Shown: positions 48,064 through 56,317, counted from the first letter of the stretch. The stretch is 64,000 nt of DNA from Pseudomonas cichorii (GCF_018343775.1 NZ_CP074349.1:5322001-5386000), one strand, 5' to 3'. The notes: generated by a model not told the origin, from the letters alone. Numbers and translations are program-made.

Positions 48064-48088
48064 TAAAAAACGGCCCAGGAAGGGCCGT
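48064..48088 (-). terminator. Intrinsic terminator after the Q-like gene
   Basis: ACGGCCC, 5-base loop, GGGCCGT, TTTTTT on the minus strand, 63 bases past the stop codon. A leader terminator beyond a Q gene is the classical target of phage late antitermination. Confidence 0.85.
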
Positions 48089-48150
48089 GAAGAGTTTGTT
48101 CGTTCGCCAGTACACGAAACGGCTCTGGCGGACATGATCAAAGCAAAAAC

Positions 48151-48609
48151 TCAACCCGCCTTGCGGCCTGCCCCCTCGGATGCCTGAGCTTTATCTCTTG
48201 AGCCACGATTTGCGCTACGGGTCGCCAGGATCAACAAAACCTGCCGGTGCAGTTTTTCCACCCAGTTTCGATAGGTCCTGTCAGCACCTTCATTGATACC
48301 AAGCAAACGCATCTGCTCACGGGCAGGCAGCAGATCGACGTAACGGTATTGCGCCAGTTTCGCCAACTCGGGACCTCTGCCTTTGGCCGAACCACGGGAC
48401 AGTTCCGCCACAGCGGCCTCGACTTCACTGCCGATGTAATCCATGCCGCTGCCATTACCGATCAAGGCTCTGGAGCCCGGCGTACGCCTGGGGATATAAG
48501 CGCCCCACTCCATGATGCCGGCCATCGGGCTGCTCAACCCGCCGCCCAGGCCCAGACGCATCCGTTGCTCTCCCCAATTGGCCATCACGGCCTCGACTTC
48601 ATCAATCAT
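48151..48609 (-). CDS. Q-like phage antitermination protein
   Basis: A 152-aa protein starting at 48609 (MIDEVEAVMANWGEQRMRLG; RBS GAGGAA). The N-terminal pattern N-W-G...R...S-S-P-M-x-x-I-M and the C-terminal helix-turn-helix-like YRYVDLLPAREQMRLLGIN...RTYRNWVEKLHRQVL resemble phage antitermination Q proteins of pseudomonads. It is divergent from prtR across an AATAC-N5-GTATT operator and followed by a terminator. The last 30 residues are basic and low complexity. A pure activator role is the alternative. Confidence 0.62.
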   Translation of the reverse strand: MIDEVEAVMANWGEQRMRLGLGGGLSSPMAGIMEWGAYIPRRTPGSRALIGNGSGMDYIGSEVEAAVAELSRGSAKGRGPELAKLAQYRYVDLLPAREQMRLLGINEGADRTYRNWVEKLHRQVLLILATRSANRGSRDKAQASEGAGRKAG

Positions 48610-48662
48610 TCTCTTTCCTCGCTGAAAGCAACTCATTAAGCGAATTGTTTATTTTGCGAGTA

Positions 48663-48679
48663 AAATACATTTTGTATTT
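48663..48679. promoter_or_regulatory. Operator O1 between Q-like gene and prtR
   Basis: Perfect 17-bp inverted repeat AAATACA-TTT-TGTATTT. Its core, AATAC-N5-GTATT (48664-48678), recurs twice before prtN. Confidence 0.7.
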
Positions 48680-48745
48680 AAAATCCAGAAAAACCACTAC
48701 ACTGTGTCGATTGTCGAACCCCATACAGGCTGTAGTATTTCGCGC

Positions 48746-49390
48746 ATGAATAAATGGTATGAAATCGCCAGAAAGGCCATGGAGAACCTGAACATCAGCC
48801 AGGAAGACATGGCTGAGCGAATGGGTGTGACTCCAGGTGCCGTAGGGCATTGGCTGAACGGAAAGCGTGAACCGAAGATAGATGTGATCAACCGGTTTTT
48901 GAGCGAGCTGGGGCTACCCATTCTTGCAACGTCGCTCCCTTCCCATGAGCAGGGGCAACAGAACGTTGCGCCTACCGTTCAACCCTCGCGCTTTTATCGG
49001 TACCCGGTGATCAGTTGGGTAGAGGCCGGCGGCTGGAACGAAGCTGTCGAGCCCTACCCGGCCGGCTATTCGGATACCTTTGAACTCACCGACTATAAGG
49101 CCAAAGGCCAGGCCTTCTGGCTGATGGTGCGCGGCGATTCCATGACCGCTACGGCAGGTCAGAGCATTCCGGAAGGCATGCTGATCCTGGTCGACACCGG
49201 GCTCGAGCCAACCCCCGGAAAGCTGGTGATTGCCAAGCTGCCCGAGAGTAACGAGGCCACATTCAAGAAGCTGGTCGAGGATGCCGGTCGCTATTTCCTC
49301 AAACCCCTCAACCCAGCCTATCCAACGATCCCCATCACGGAAGACTGCAAGTTGATCGGCGTCATCAGACAGATGACGATGCGGCTCTAG
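48746..49390 (+). CDS. prtR: PrtR/CI-like autocleaving repressor
   Basis: A 214-aa repressor of the LexA/CI kind. The N-terminal HTH is ISQEDMAERMGVTPGAVGHWLNGKREP (residues 17-43 region). The C-terminal S24 peptidase shows the autocleavage site Ala94-Gly95 in WVEAGG, Ser132 in RGDSMT and a Lys near 174 in ATFKKL. RecA-stimulated cleavage of such proteins induces pyocins and tailocins on DNA damage. The ATG at 48746 has only a weak RBS; a GTG 14 codons upstream is possible. A terminator-like hairpin (49414-49435) follows. Confidence 0.9.
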   Translation: MNKWYEIARKAMENLNISQEDMAERMGVTPGAVGHWLNGKREPKIDVINRFLSELGLPILATSLPSHEQGQQNVAPTVQPSRFYRYPVISWVEAGGWNEAVEPYPAGYSDTFELTDYKAKGQAFWLMVRGDSMTATAGQSIPEGMLILVDTGLEPTPGKLVIAKLPESNEATFKKLVEDAGRYFLKPLNPAYPTIPITEDCKLIGVIRQMTMRL

Positions 49391-49411
49391 CTCAAGCCTT
49401 TCAGATCAAAG

Positions 49412-49436
49412 CCCCGAATTTTCGGGGCTTTTTTAT
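49412..49436 (+). terminator. Terminator after prtR
   Basis: AGCCCCGAA, TTTT loop, TTCGGGGCT, then TTTTTTAT: a 9-bp perfect stem with a T-run, about 20 bases past the prtR stop. Confidence 0.88.
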
Positions 49437-49510
49437 TTCCGCCATTCGAGCCCTTCCTTCTTATTGCAAGCCGGACACATTTCACTGTTGCGTAGGAAAA
49501 AGACCTGAAT

Positions 49511-49530
49511 TACTGTATGCACATACAGTA
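49511..49530. promoter_or_regulatory. LexA (SOS) box
   Basis: TACTGTATGCACATACAGTA: a perfect palindrome matching CTGT-N8-ACAG, 15 bases before the DUF1654 start codon. Confidence 0.88.
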
Positions 49531-49545
49531 AAAAGGAATTAAAGC

Positions 49546-49815
49546 ATGCCTGCCTGGACACCTGATATGTCGCAACACGATGCTTATCTGGCGTTGGTCC
49601 AACGTATTCAAGCACTCATCAGCAGCCCCCAGGCTCAGATCGAGCACCAGATTCGCCTGCACAGGGAACCCGGTGAGTCGCGCCTGCACTGGGAGCAGAT
49701 CGCCGAGCAACTCATGGAAGCCGAAGGCGTCACCGTCACCCGCGACAGTGCAAACGACACCCTCCATCTCGCCTGGTATGTGGAATACGAAGACGATAGC
49801 CAATACAGATCGTAG
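49546..49815 (+). CDS. DUF1654-family protein under a LexA box
   Basis: An 89-aa protein. YLALVQRIQALISSPQAQIE (about residue 14), then PGESRLHWEQIAEQLMEAEG (about residue 43) and LAWYVEYED match the pattern of DUF1654, a small family confined to pseudomonads, with unknown function. ATG with AAGGA eight bases upstream. The LexA box at 49511-49530 covers the promoter, so SOS induction is expected. It sits between prtR and prtN. Confidence 0.78.
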   Translation: MPAWTPDMSQHDAYLALVQRIQALISSPQAQIEHQIRLHREPGESRLHWEQIAEQLMEAEGVTVTRDSANDTLHLAWYVEYEDDSQYRS

Positions 49816-49821
49816 ATTAAA

Positions 49822-49836
49822 AATACAAAACGTATT
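49822..49836. promoter_or_regulatory. Operator O2 upstream of prtN
   Basis: AATAC-AAAAC-GTATT, the same half-sites and spacing as O1. Centre 25 bases from O3. Confidence 0.68.
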
Positions 49837-49844
49837 GCTCAAAC

Positions 49845-49863
49845 ACAATACATATCGTATTGT
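49845..49863. promoter_or_regulatory. Operator O3 upstream of prtN
   Basis: ACAATAC-ATATC-GTATTGT, a 19-bp palindrome containing the AATAC-N5-GTATT core (49847-49861). Confidence 0.7.
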
Positions 49864-49981
49864 TGCCTCACGTCTCTCATCGCAGATGACCGAGCCATCC
49901 AGGCAACACTTGAAGACCCGATGGCCCGTGGGAAAGAGACGAAACATGACTCAGACTTTTACCCACAGGGAGTAATCGACC

Positions 49982-50224
49982 ATGACCAACACACTGGATC
50001 TGCTTCGCAAAGAATTTGCCACCCCATGCCCAACCTTGAGCGCAGTCAGGGAGCGGTATTTCTCGCACATCTCGAACGACCGCAATCTGCTGCGCAAGAT
50101 CAACGCCGGGCGTATCGCCTTGAAAGTCAACCGCACCGGCGGCACACGTCAGGGCCATCCCTTCGTGTACCTGCACGAGCTGGCCGCCTATCTGGATGCA
50201 ATCGCACACGAACAGGCAGCGTGA
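49982..50224 (+). CDS. prtN: PrtN-family pyocin activator
   Basis: An 80-aa protein of the pyocin-activator family: LLRKEFATPCPTLSAVRERY, then NLLRKINAGRIALKV (about residues 34-48) and FVYLHELAAYLDAI (about residues 61-74). In P. aeruginosa PrtN binds P-boxes and turns on pyocin genes when PrtR is cleaved. AGGGAG lies eight bases before the ATG. Two AATAC-N5-GTATT operators lie 120-160 bases upstream, the likely PrtR targets. A hairpin (50249-50272) follows. Confidence 0.82.
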   Translation: MTNTLDLLRKEFATPCPTLSAVRERYFSHISNDRNLLRKINAGRIALKVNRTGGTRQGHPFVYLHELAAYLDAIAHEQAA

Positions 50225-50705
50225 TGCGAATGGAAATGCCAGCAAGCCGGGTTTGGTGATAAAGCCAAACCCGCTGCGATTTGGAGTGACGGTGCATCTG
50301 TATATACAGATATCAGGCAGCTCTATAGTCATGTCACACCTTCGCAATTCATGCTTTCAATATCCGCTTTCCCACACCAGAGTCGTGGAAGCGTGGGAGT
50401 ACTGAACAGCACTTCCAAACCTCCAAGGTGTTGCAGGGTTATGGATAATTTCTCGGAAAAATCTGTACGTACGCCACCAGCCTTCCCTGTACATAAAGCA
50501 TCACCGGGCCGCTCACAGACGCGGCCTCAAGCACATCATCTGCGTGAGCCGCAGCGATGTGATTTCTGTAAACCTTCGGAAACACCCCCTTCAAGATTTT
50601 CAATCCGTTCCAGCACCACTGGGCGGTAAGTCCTTTCAGTTCTGGAAGTGGCGAGGATGCTTGCTAGGGTCCCTACAGTGACAAAACAATAAAAAGGGCT
50701 TTTCC
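50225..50705. other. prtN-estA intergenic region
   Basis: These 481 bases hold no supported gene. They contain a perfect hairpin (50249-50272, GGGTTTGG / CCAAACCC, no T-run), a 16-bp palindrome (50296-50311) and the estA RBS (AAAAAGGG). Short open frames here have no recognisable content. Confidence 0.5.
50296..50311. promoter_or_regulatory. 16-bp palindrome ATCTGTATATACAGAT
   Basis: A perfect palindrome. It holds CTGT...ACAG half-sites but with N4 instead of the N8 needed by LexA. The binding factor is unknown. Confidence 0.4.
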
Positions 50706-52634
50706 ATGACCGGAATATCACTGCGCATGCCCCTGGCGGCATGTTTATTCACCCTGGCCTGCACTTCGACATTTGCAGCCCCTATGCCTTACTCCACAAT
50801 GGTCGTGTTTGGCGACAGCCTGGCCGATGCCGGACAGTTTCCGGATGTGGATGGGCCACCCGGCGCAACGTTGCGTTTCACCAACCGGGTCGGGCCGACC
50901 TATCAGGATGGCAGCGGTGAGATCATCGGGCTGAACTCCTCGACGATACTGGGTACGCTGCTCAACATCCCTGGCCGTGACCTGAATGCCTCCACGTCTG
51001 CAGTAAATGCTGCACTGGGTATACCGGACGGCAATAACTGGGCGGTGGGCGGCGACCGGACGGACCAGATCTTCGACGCCATCACTTCCGAGTCCAGTGT
51101 GGTCGATCCCGATAGCGGCACCGTGCTGCGAACCCGGACCGGCTATCTGCCGGGCATCAATTTTCAAGCGGACCCGAATGCGCTGTATTACCTGACGGGT
51201 GGCGGCAATGACTTCCTGCAAGGCCGGGTGCTGAGCAGCAGTGATGCAGCGGATGCCGCCGACAATCTGGCCGACAGCGTCCAGGCCCTGCAACAGGCAG
51301 GAGCACGCTACATCATGGTCTGGCTGCTGCCCGACATCGGCCAGACGCCCGCCCTGAGTGGCACCATCCTGCAACCGATCACCTCGGCCCTCAGCGCCGA
51401 CTTCAACGAACAACTGATCAGTCGCCTGCAGCAGATCGATGCCCAGATCATCCCGCTCAACGTACCGCTGTTTATCAGTGAAACTCTGGCCAACCCGGCA
51501 CGCTTCGGCTTCGCAGCGGATCAGGATCTGGTGGGCACCTGCTTCAACGGCGCAGGCTGCGATGAAAACAGCACTTACGGGCTGGACAGCGCCACGCCTG
51601 ACCCGGACCGGCTGTTCTTCAATGATCGCGTGCATCCCACCACCGCAGCCCAGCGCCTGCTGGCCGACTATGCCTACTCGCTGCTGGCCGCTCCATGGGA
51701 AATCACGCTGCTGCCGGAAATGGCCCTCGGCACCTTGCGCACCCAGCAGGATGAACTTCGTTCCCAGTGGCTCGGCGATCTGGGCAATTGGCAGGGCGTT
51801 GGCCAGTGGCGCAGCATCCTTGCCGCAGGCGGGCAGAAGATCGACTTCGATGCTCAAGACACATCAGCCCAGGCGGATGGCCGTGGCTATAACCTGACGG
51901 TCGGCGGCAGCTACCGGTTCGCTGAAAACTGGCGGGCCGGGGTGGTTGGCGGGGCGTATCGGCAAAGTCTGGAAGCTGGCGCGCAAGACTCGCAATACCG
52001 GCTCAACAGCTACATTGCTACAGCCTTTGTGCAGTATCAGGCCAACCACTGGTGGGGCGATCTGTCCGCATCCGGCGGGCATCTGGATTACGACAAGGCC
52101 GAGCGCAAGTTCGCGCTGGGCGCTGGTGAGGGGCAGGAAAAGGGTGATACCGATGGCAAGCTATGGGCCGCAAGCGCACGACTCGGTTTTGATATTGCGG
52201 GATCGGCGAGCCGCTGGCACCTGTCACCTTTTGTCAGCGCTGATTATGCGCACATCGACGTAGATGGCTACTCGGAGCAGAGCAGCCGTTCGACAGCACT
52301 GACCTTCAGCGATCAGACCCGCAAATCCCGGCGCGCGGGCGTGGGGTTGCAGACCGCGTTCGAGCTGACTTCCTCGACCCGGATATGGGGCGAGATCGCT
52401 CATGAACGGGAATTTGAAAAAGACCGGCAGAACGTGACCATGGCACTCAACAGCGTGCCCGGTCTTGATTTCACCCTTGAAGGCTACACGCCACAACGCA
52501 ACCTGAACCGCGCCACCCTTGGCGTGAGCCAGCAACTGAGTCGCGACCTGAGCCTACGCGCAGGCTACAACTGGCGCAAGAATGATGACACGACTCAACA
52601 AGGCGTCAGCGTGGCACTGAGCCTCGACTTCTGA
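50706..52634 (+). CDS. estA: GDSL esterase autotransporter EstA
   Basis: A 642-aa outer-membrane esterase. A signal peptide (cleavage after about residue 25, TFAA) leads to the GDSL passenger with Ser38 in FGDSLADAG, the oxyanion residues in AVGGD and GGGNDF (about residue 165), and Asp/His in [11 protein letters not shown] (about residue 310). The C-terminal 270 residues form the autotransporter barrel and end in Phe (LSLDF). In P. aeruginosa EstA affects rhamnolipid output and motility. Length and ends are complete. Confidence 0.94.
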   Translation: MTGISLRMPLAACLFTLACTSTFAAPMPYSTMVVFGDSLADAGQFPDVDGPPGATLRFTNRVGPTYQDGSGEIIGLNSSTILGTLLNIPGRDLNASTSAVNAALGIPDGNNWAVGGDRTDQIFDAITSESSVVDPDSGTVLRTRTGYLPGINFQADPNALYYLTGGGNDFLQGRVLSSSDAADAADNLADSVQALQQAGARYIMVWLLPDIGQTPALSGTILQPITSALSADFNEQLISRLQQIDAQIIPLNVPLFISETLANPARFGFAADQDLVGTCFNGAGCDENSTYGLDSATPDPDRLFFNDRVHPTTAAQRLLADYAYSLLAAPWEITLLPEMALGTLRTQQDELRSQWLGDLGNWQGVGQWRSILAAGGQKIDFDAQDTSAQADGRGYNLTVGGSYRFAENWRAGVVGGAYRQSLEAGAQDSQYRLNSYIATAFVQYQANHWWGDLSASGGHLDYDKAERKFALGAGEGQEKGDTDGKLWAASARLGFDIAGSASRWHLSPFVSADYAHIDVDGYSEQSSRSTALTFSDQTRKSRRAGVGLQTAFELTSSTRIWGEIAHEREFEKDRQNVTMALNSVPGLDFTLEGYTPQRNLNRATLGVSQQLSRDLSLRAGYNWRKNDDTTQQGVSVALSLDF

Positions 52635-52639
52635 GACGT

Positions 52640-52672
52640 GCCCCATCGCGAGCAGAACGCTCGCGATGGGGC
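52640..52672. terminator. Strong stem-loop between estA and thiolase stops
   Basis: A perfect 14-bp stem GCCCCATCGCGAGC / GCTCGCGATGGGGC with an AGAAC loop, in the 43 bases between converging genes. There is no T-run, so it may act as a transcript-end stabiliser rather than a classical terminator. Confidence 0.6.
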
Positions 52673-52677
52673 CTGTG

Positions 52678-53955
52678 TCAGCGCTCCAGTATCGCGGTAA
52701 CGCCCTGCCCGCCTGCGGCGCAGATCGAGATCAGGCCACGGCCTTGCCCGGCAACCGCCAGCAACTTGGCCAGGTTGGCAACGATCCGGCCGCCCGTTGC
52801 CGCAAAGGGGTGACCGGCCGCCAGTGAACTGCCCTTGATATTGAGCTTGTTACGATCAATGGAACCCAGAGGTGCCTCAAGCCCCAGACGAGTCTTGCAG
52901 TATTCGGAGTCTTCCCAGGCCTTGAGCGTACACAGCACCTGGGCCGCGAAAGCTTCGTGGATCTCGTAATAGTCGAAATCCTGCAACGTCAAACCGTTGC
53001 GCGCCAGCAGGCGCGGCACGGCATAGGCCGGGGCCATCAGCAGACCTTCTTCGCCATTGACGAAGTTGACGGCGGCCGTCTCACCGTCACGCAAGTACGC
53101 CAGCACGGGCAAGCCGCTCTCCCTGGCCCATTCCTCACTGGCCAGCAGCACCAGCGAAGCGCCATCGGTCAGCGGCGTAGAGTTACCGGCTGTCAAAGTG
53201 CCCTTGGCACTGCGCTCGAATGCAGATTTGAGACTCGCCAGTTTTTCCAGAGTCAGATCAGGGCGAAGATTGTTGTCGCGGGTCAGGCCCAGATAAGGCG
53301 TCACCAGATCGTTCTGCCAGCCCTCTGCATAAGCGGCTGCCATTTTAAGATGACTCTCCAGCGCCAGTTGATCCTGAGCCTCGCGCTCGATCCCCCAGTG
53401 CTGCGCCATCAGTTCGCAATGCTGGCCCATGGACAAACCTGTGCGCGGTTCACCGTTACGAGGCAGCTCCGGCTTGAGATGTTGGGGCCTCAATTTCAGG
53501 AGGGCCTTGAGCTTGTCGGCGCCGGTCTTGCTGCGATTGATCTGCAACAGAATATTGCGTAATTCTTCATTGACGCCAATTGGCGCATCGGAGGTCGTAT
53601 CTACACCGCCCGCAATGCCGCACTCGATCTGCCCCAGGGCAATCTTGTTGGCCACTAGCAGGGTCGCCTCAAGGCCGGTGCCGCAGGCCTGCTGCAAATC
53701 GTAAGCAGGTGTTTGCGCCGACAGGCGCGAGCCCAGCACGCATTCACGGGTCAGGTTGAAATCTCGGGAGTGCTTGAGCACTGCACCGGCAACCACTTCG
53801 CCCAGACGCAGGCCATGCAGGTTGAAGCGCTCGATCAAGCCCTCCAGCGCGGCCGTCAGCATGTCCTGGTTACTCGCAGTGGCATAAGCGCCACTGGAAC
53901 GGGCAAATGGAATCCGGTTGCCACCGATGATGGCGACACGACGTAGCTGCGTCAT
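52678..53955 (-). CDS. acetyl-CoA C-acyltransferase (FadI-like thiolase)
   Basis: A 425-aa thiolase starting at 53955 (MTQLRRVAIIGGNRIPFARS; RBS AAGGGAG). Active-site residues: Cys91 in QQACGTGLEA, His in EIHEAFAAQ (about residue 350), GHPFAATGGR and the second Cys in ISICAAGGQG. It is FadI-like rather than FadA-like. It diverges from a large FabG and a MaoC gene with a 120-base gap, which suggests a shared lipid pathway. Confidence 0.92.
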   Translation of the reverse strand: MTQLRRVAIIGGNRIPFARSSGAYATASNQDMLTAALEGLIERFNLHGLRLGEVVAGAVLKHSRDFNLTRECVLGSRLSAQTPAYDLQQACGTGLEATLLVANKIALGQIECGIAGGVDTTSDAPIGVNEELRNILLQINRSKTGADKLKALLKLRPQHLKPELPRNGEPRTGLSMGQHCELMAQHWGIEREAQDQLALESHLKMAAAYAEGWQNDLVTPYLGLTRDNNLRPDLTLEKLASLKSAFERSAKGTLTAGNSTPLTDGASLVLLASEEWARESGLPVLAYLRDGETAAVNFVNGEEGLLMAPAYAVPRLLARNGLTLQDFDYYEIHEAFAAQVLCTLKAWEDSEYCKTRLGLEAPLGSIDRNKLNIKGSSLAAGHPFAATGGRIVANLAKLLAVAGQGRGLISICAAGGQGVTAILER

Positions 53956-54075
53956 GAAAAACTCCCTTTTCTTCAAGCGTTGTCTGGGCAGGTGATGAAC
54001 AGCGTGCTGAAACAAGAACAAATCTCGCTTCAGTGTGGTCCATGTCTTTGAACCCCGATTCAAGGAGAGTGTTCC

Positions 54076-55431
54076 ATGTCGTCAGATCGCTACATCAATT
54101 TCGCCAATTCCGACGTGGGTCGGCGCTTGGTGAAAGCCGTAGGTCTTCCGAACCCGACGCACCTGGAGCGCTGGCAAGCCGGACGCTTGCGGCCTGTAGA
54201 GGGAACGCTGCTGATCAGCGCCGGGCCACTGGCGGATCACATCAGACTGTTCGCACAACGCCTGACCGACTCGCTCTACAGCTTTGGCAGCGATATCCCC
54301 GGCGCAACAGCCTGGGCCGCCGAACAAGGCCCGAAACTCAAGGCCGTGGTATTTGACGCCAGCGTGCTCGTACACGCCGAACAGCTCAAACAGTTACGGG
54401 ATTTCTTTCAGCCGCTGCTGCGCAATCTGGATCAATGCGCCCATGTGGTGATCCTCGGGCGTGCCCCCGCGACACGTGAAGACCCTCTGGCAGCCAGCAC
54501 CCAGCAGGCCGTTGAAGGCTTCAGCCGTTCGCTGGCCAAGGAAATGCGCAACGGCAGCACCGTTCAACTGTTACAGGTCGACGAAGGGGCTGAAGACCAA
54601 CTGGAAGGCGCGCTGCGCTTTTTCCTGTCCCCCAAGAGCGCATTCATCTCGGGACAGGTCATCCATCTGAGCCCGAACACCGCACAAGTTCAGGACTGGA
54701 GCCGCCCCTTGGCCGGGCGCAGGGCGGTAGTCACGGGTGCCGCACGCGGAATAGGCGCCGCGATTGCCGAAGCCCTTACCCGCGATGGCGCCGATGTCGT
54801 GCTGCTGGATGTGCCGCAAGCTCGGGCAGACCTGGAAGCCCTGGCTGCAAGGCTCGGCGGGCAAGCGCTGGCGCTGGATATCTGCAGCCCGGATGCCGCC
54901 GCCCAGTTGCAGGAACACCTGCAAGGTGGCCTCGACATTCTGGTGCATAACGCCGGTATCACCCGCGACAAGACCCTGGCCAACATGTCGGCGGATTTCT
55001 GGGACTCGGTAGTGGCGGTCAACCTCGAAGCCCCGCAGGTACTGACTCAGGCATTGCTGGATAACGGCACCCTGAACGACAACGCACGGGTGGTATTGAT
55101 GTCCTCTACCAGCGGACTGGCCGGCAATCGCGGACAAACCAATTACAGCGCCAGCAAGGCTGGCCTGATCGGTTTTGCCCGGGCCATGGCTCCGTCGCTC
55201 AGGCAGCGCGGTATCAGCATCAATGCCGTAGCACCCGGTTTTATCGAAACACGTATGACCGCTGAAATGCCTTTCACCTTGCGTGAAGCAGGTCGACGCA
55301 TGAGTTCTCTTGGCCAGGGCGGCTTGCCGCAGGACGTCGCCGAAGCCGTTGCCTGGCTGAGCCAGCCGGGTAGCGGCGCTGTGACCGGCCAGGTCTTGCG
55401 TGTCTGCGGCCAAAGTGTGATCGGGGCCTGA
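54076..55431 (+). CDS. High-molecular-weight 3-oxoacyl-ACP/CoA reductase (FabG4-like)
   Basis: A 451-aa reductase, about 200 residues longer than ordinary FabG. The N-terminal half (residues 1-205) is a degenerate Rossmann-like domain without a clear cofactor motif. The C-terminal half is a full SDR: VVTGAARGIGAAIAEAL (about residue 216), HNAGITRD, then Ser and YSASK for catalysis and PGFIETRMT. This is the layout of mycobacterial FabG4. It is followed by a MaoC gene 28 bases on. Confidence 0.9.
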   Translation: MSSDRYINFANSDVGRRLVKAVGLPNPTHLERWQAGRLRPVEGTLLISAGPLADHIRLFAQRLTDSLYSFGSDIPGATAWAAEQGPKLKAVVFDASVLVHAEQLKQLRDFFQPLLRNLDQCAHVVILGRAPATREDPLAASTQQAVEGFSRSLAKEMRNGSTVQLLQVDEGAEDQLEGALRFFLSPKSAFISGQVIHLSPNTAQVQDWSRPLAGRRAVVTGAARGIGAAIAEALTRDGADVVLLDVPQARADLEALAARLGGQALALDICSPDAAAQLQEHLQGGLDILVHNAGITRDKTLANMSADFWDSVVAVNLEAPQVLTQALLDNGTLNDNARVVLMSSTSGLAGNRGQTNYSASKAGLIGFARAMAPSLRQRGISINAVAPGFIETRMTAEMPFTLREAGRRMSSLGQGGLPQDVAEAVAWLSQPGSGAVTGQVLRVCGQSVIGA

Positions 55432-55459
55432 GCCCGCATTCGTTAAAAGGAGATGGATA

Positions 55460-56311
55460 ATGACTGCTCACTGGCGCTACCTGGACTCCCTGCAAACTCT
55501 GCCCAACCTGTTCATGCAGGCAGCACTGAAACGCAAGGTAACCGGGACCCAACTGCCTGATCTTGGCCTGCGCAGCTGGATGTCGGTGGACGCCGACAAG
55601 CTGGCAGCCTATCGAAGTGTCTGCGGCTTCAAGGATGACAGCCTCCTGCCACCCACTTACCCGCATATCCTCGCCTTTCCGTTACAGATGCAGTTGATGA
55701 CCTCCCGGGAGTTCCCGTTCCCGTTACTGGGCCTGATTCACATTGCCAACCGCATCCGGATTCATCGCCCTCTGGGCGGTATCAGCCAGCTATATATCAG
55801 CGTCCAGGCCAACAACCTGCAACCTCACGCCAAAGGCGCGACATTCAGCCTGCTCACTCAGGTCGAAGACGGCCTGGGACTGCTCTGGGAAGAAGAAAGC
55901 ACCATGCTCTGCAAGGGCGTGAAACTGGAAGGCGAGATCAGCGGCGATTTCGAGCCTGCTCCCATGGCAATGAGCGAACTGGCACGCTGGCACGCTTCAT
56001 CACTTATCGGCAGGCAATACGCCAAGGTGTCCGGCGATTACAACCCGATTCACCTGAGTGCGCCCAGCGCCAGGCTGTTCGGTTTCCCCAGAGCCATCGC
56101 CCATGGCATGTGGCTCAAAGCCCAGACACTGGCAACCCTGGACGACCATTTGCCCGCGTCGAACGTTGAGGTTAGCGTGCAGTTCCAGAAACCGGTCCGC
56201 CTGCCCAGCAATGTAGTACTGTCAGCCAGCGCAGCCGGTTCCCATGGTCAACTTCAGGTCGAGGGCGAACAAGGCATCGTACACATGATCGGAAGCTGGC
56301 AACCGCTGTAG
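55460..56311 (+). CDS. MaoC-like (3R)-hydroxyacyl dehydratase
   Basis: A 283-aa protein with double hot-dog length. The C-terminal hot dog keeps the hydratase motif YAKVSGDYNPIHLS (about residue 194, catalytic Asp and His) and GFPRAIAHGMW; the N-terminal one is degenerate. RBS AAAAGGAG. It follows the FabG4-like gene and should act next in a reductase-dehydratase sequence on acyl-CoA or acyl-ACP. Confidence 0.9.
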   Translation: MTAHWRYLDSLQTLPNLFMQAALKRKVTGTQLPDLGLRSWMSVDADKLAAYRSVCGFKDDSLLPPTYPHILAFPLQMQLMTSREFPFPLLGLIHIANRIRIHRPLGGISQLYISVQANNLQPHAKGATFSLLTQVEDGLGLLWEEESTMLCKGVKLEGEISGDFEPAPMAMSELARWHASSLIGRQYAKVSGDYNPIHLSAPSARLFGFPRAIAHGMWLKAQTLATLDDHLPASNVEVSVQFQKPVRLPSNVVLSASAAGSHGQLQVEGEQGIVHMIGSWQPL

Positions 56312-56317
56312 GTGAAT

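Larger units (their letters stand above)
47725..48150 (-). promoter_or_regulatory. Late-operon control region
   Basis: These 426 bases hold no supported gene. In order of late transcription they contain a terminator (48064-48088), four 11-bp tandem repeats (47902-47945), a long imperfect hairpin (about 47850-47895, CCCCC/GGGGG outer stem) and a second terminator (47738-47762). Taken together this is the expected place for the late promoter and antitermination site. Confidence 0.65.

Noticed and set aside
47799..48154. Short open frames of 62-112 codons in the late-operon control region on both strands
   Set aside because: They overlap each other and the terminator and repeats, lack RBSs and have no recognisable content.
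33757..50224. Complete Mu-like prophage
   Set aside because: There are no transposase, integrase, terminase, portal or capsid genes; only tail, lysis and control genes are present, so tailocin is the better call.
50296..50311. Palindrome considered as a second LexA box
   Set aside because: The spacing between CTGT and ACAG is four bases, not eight.
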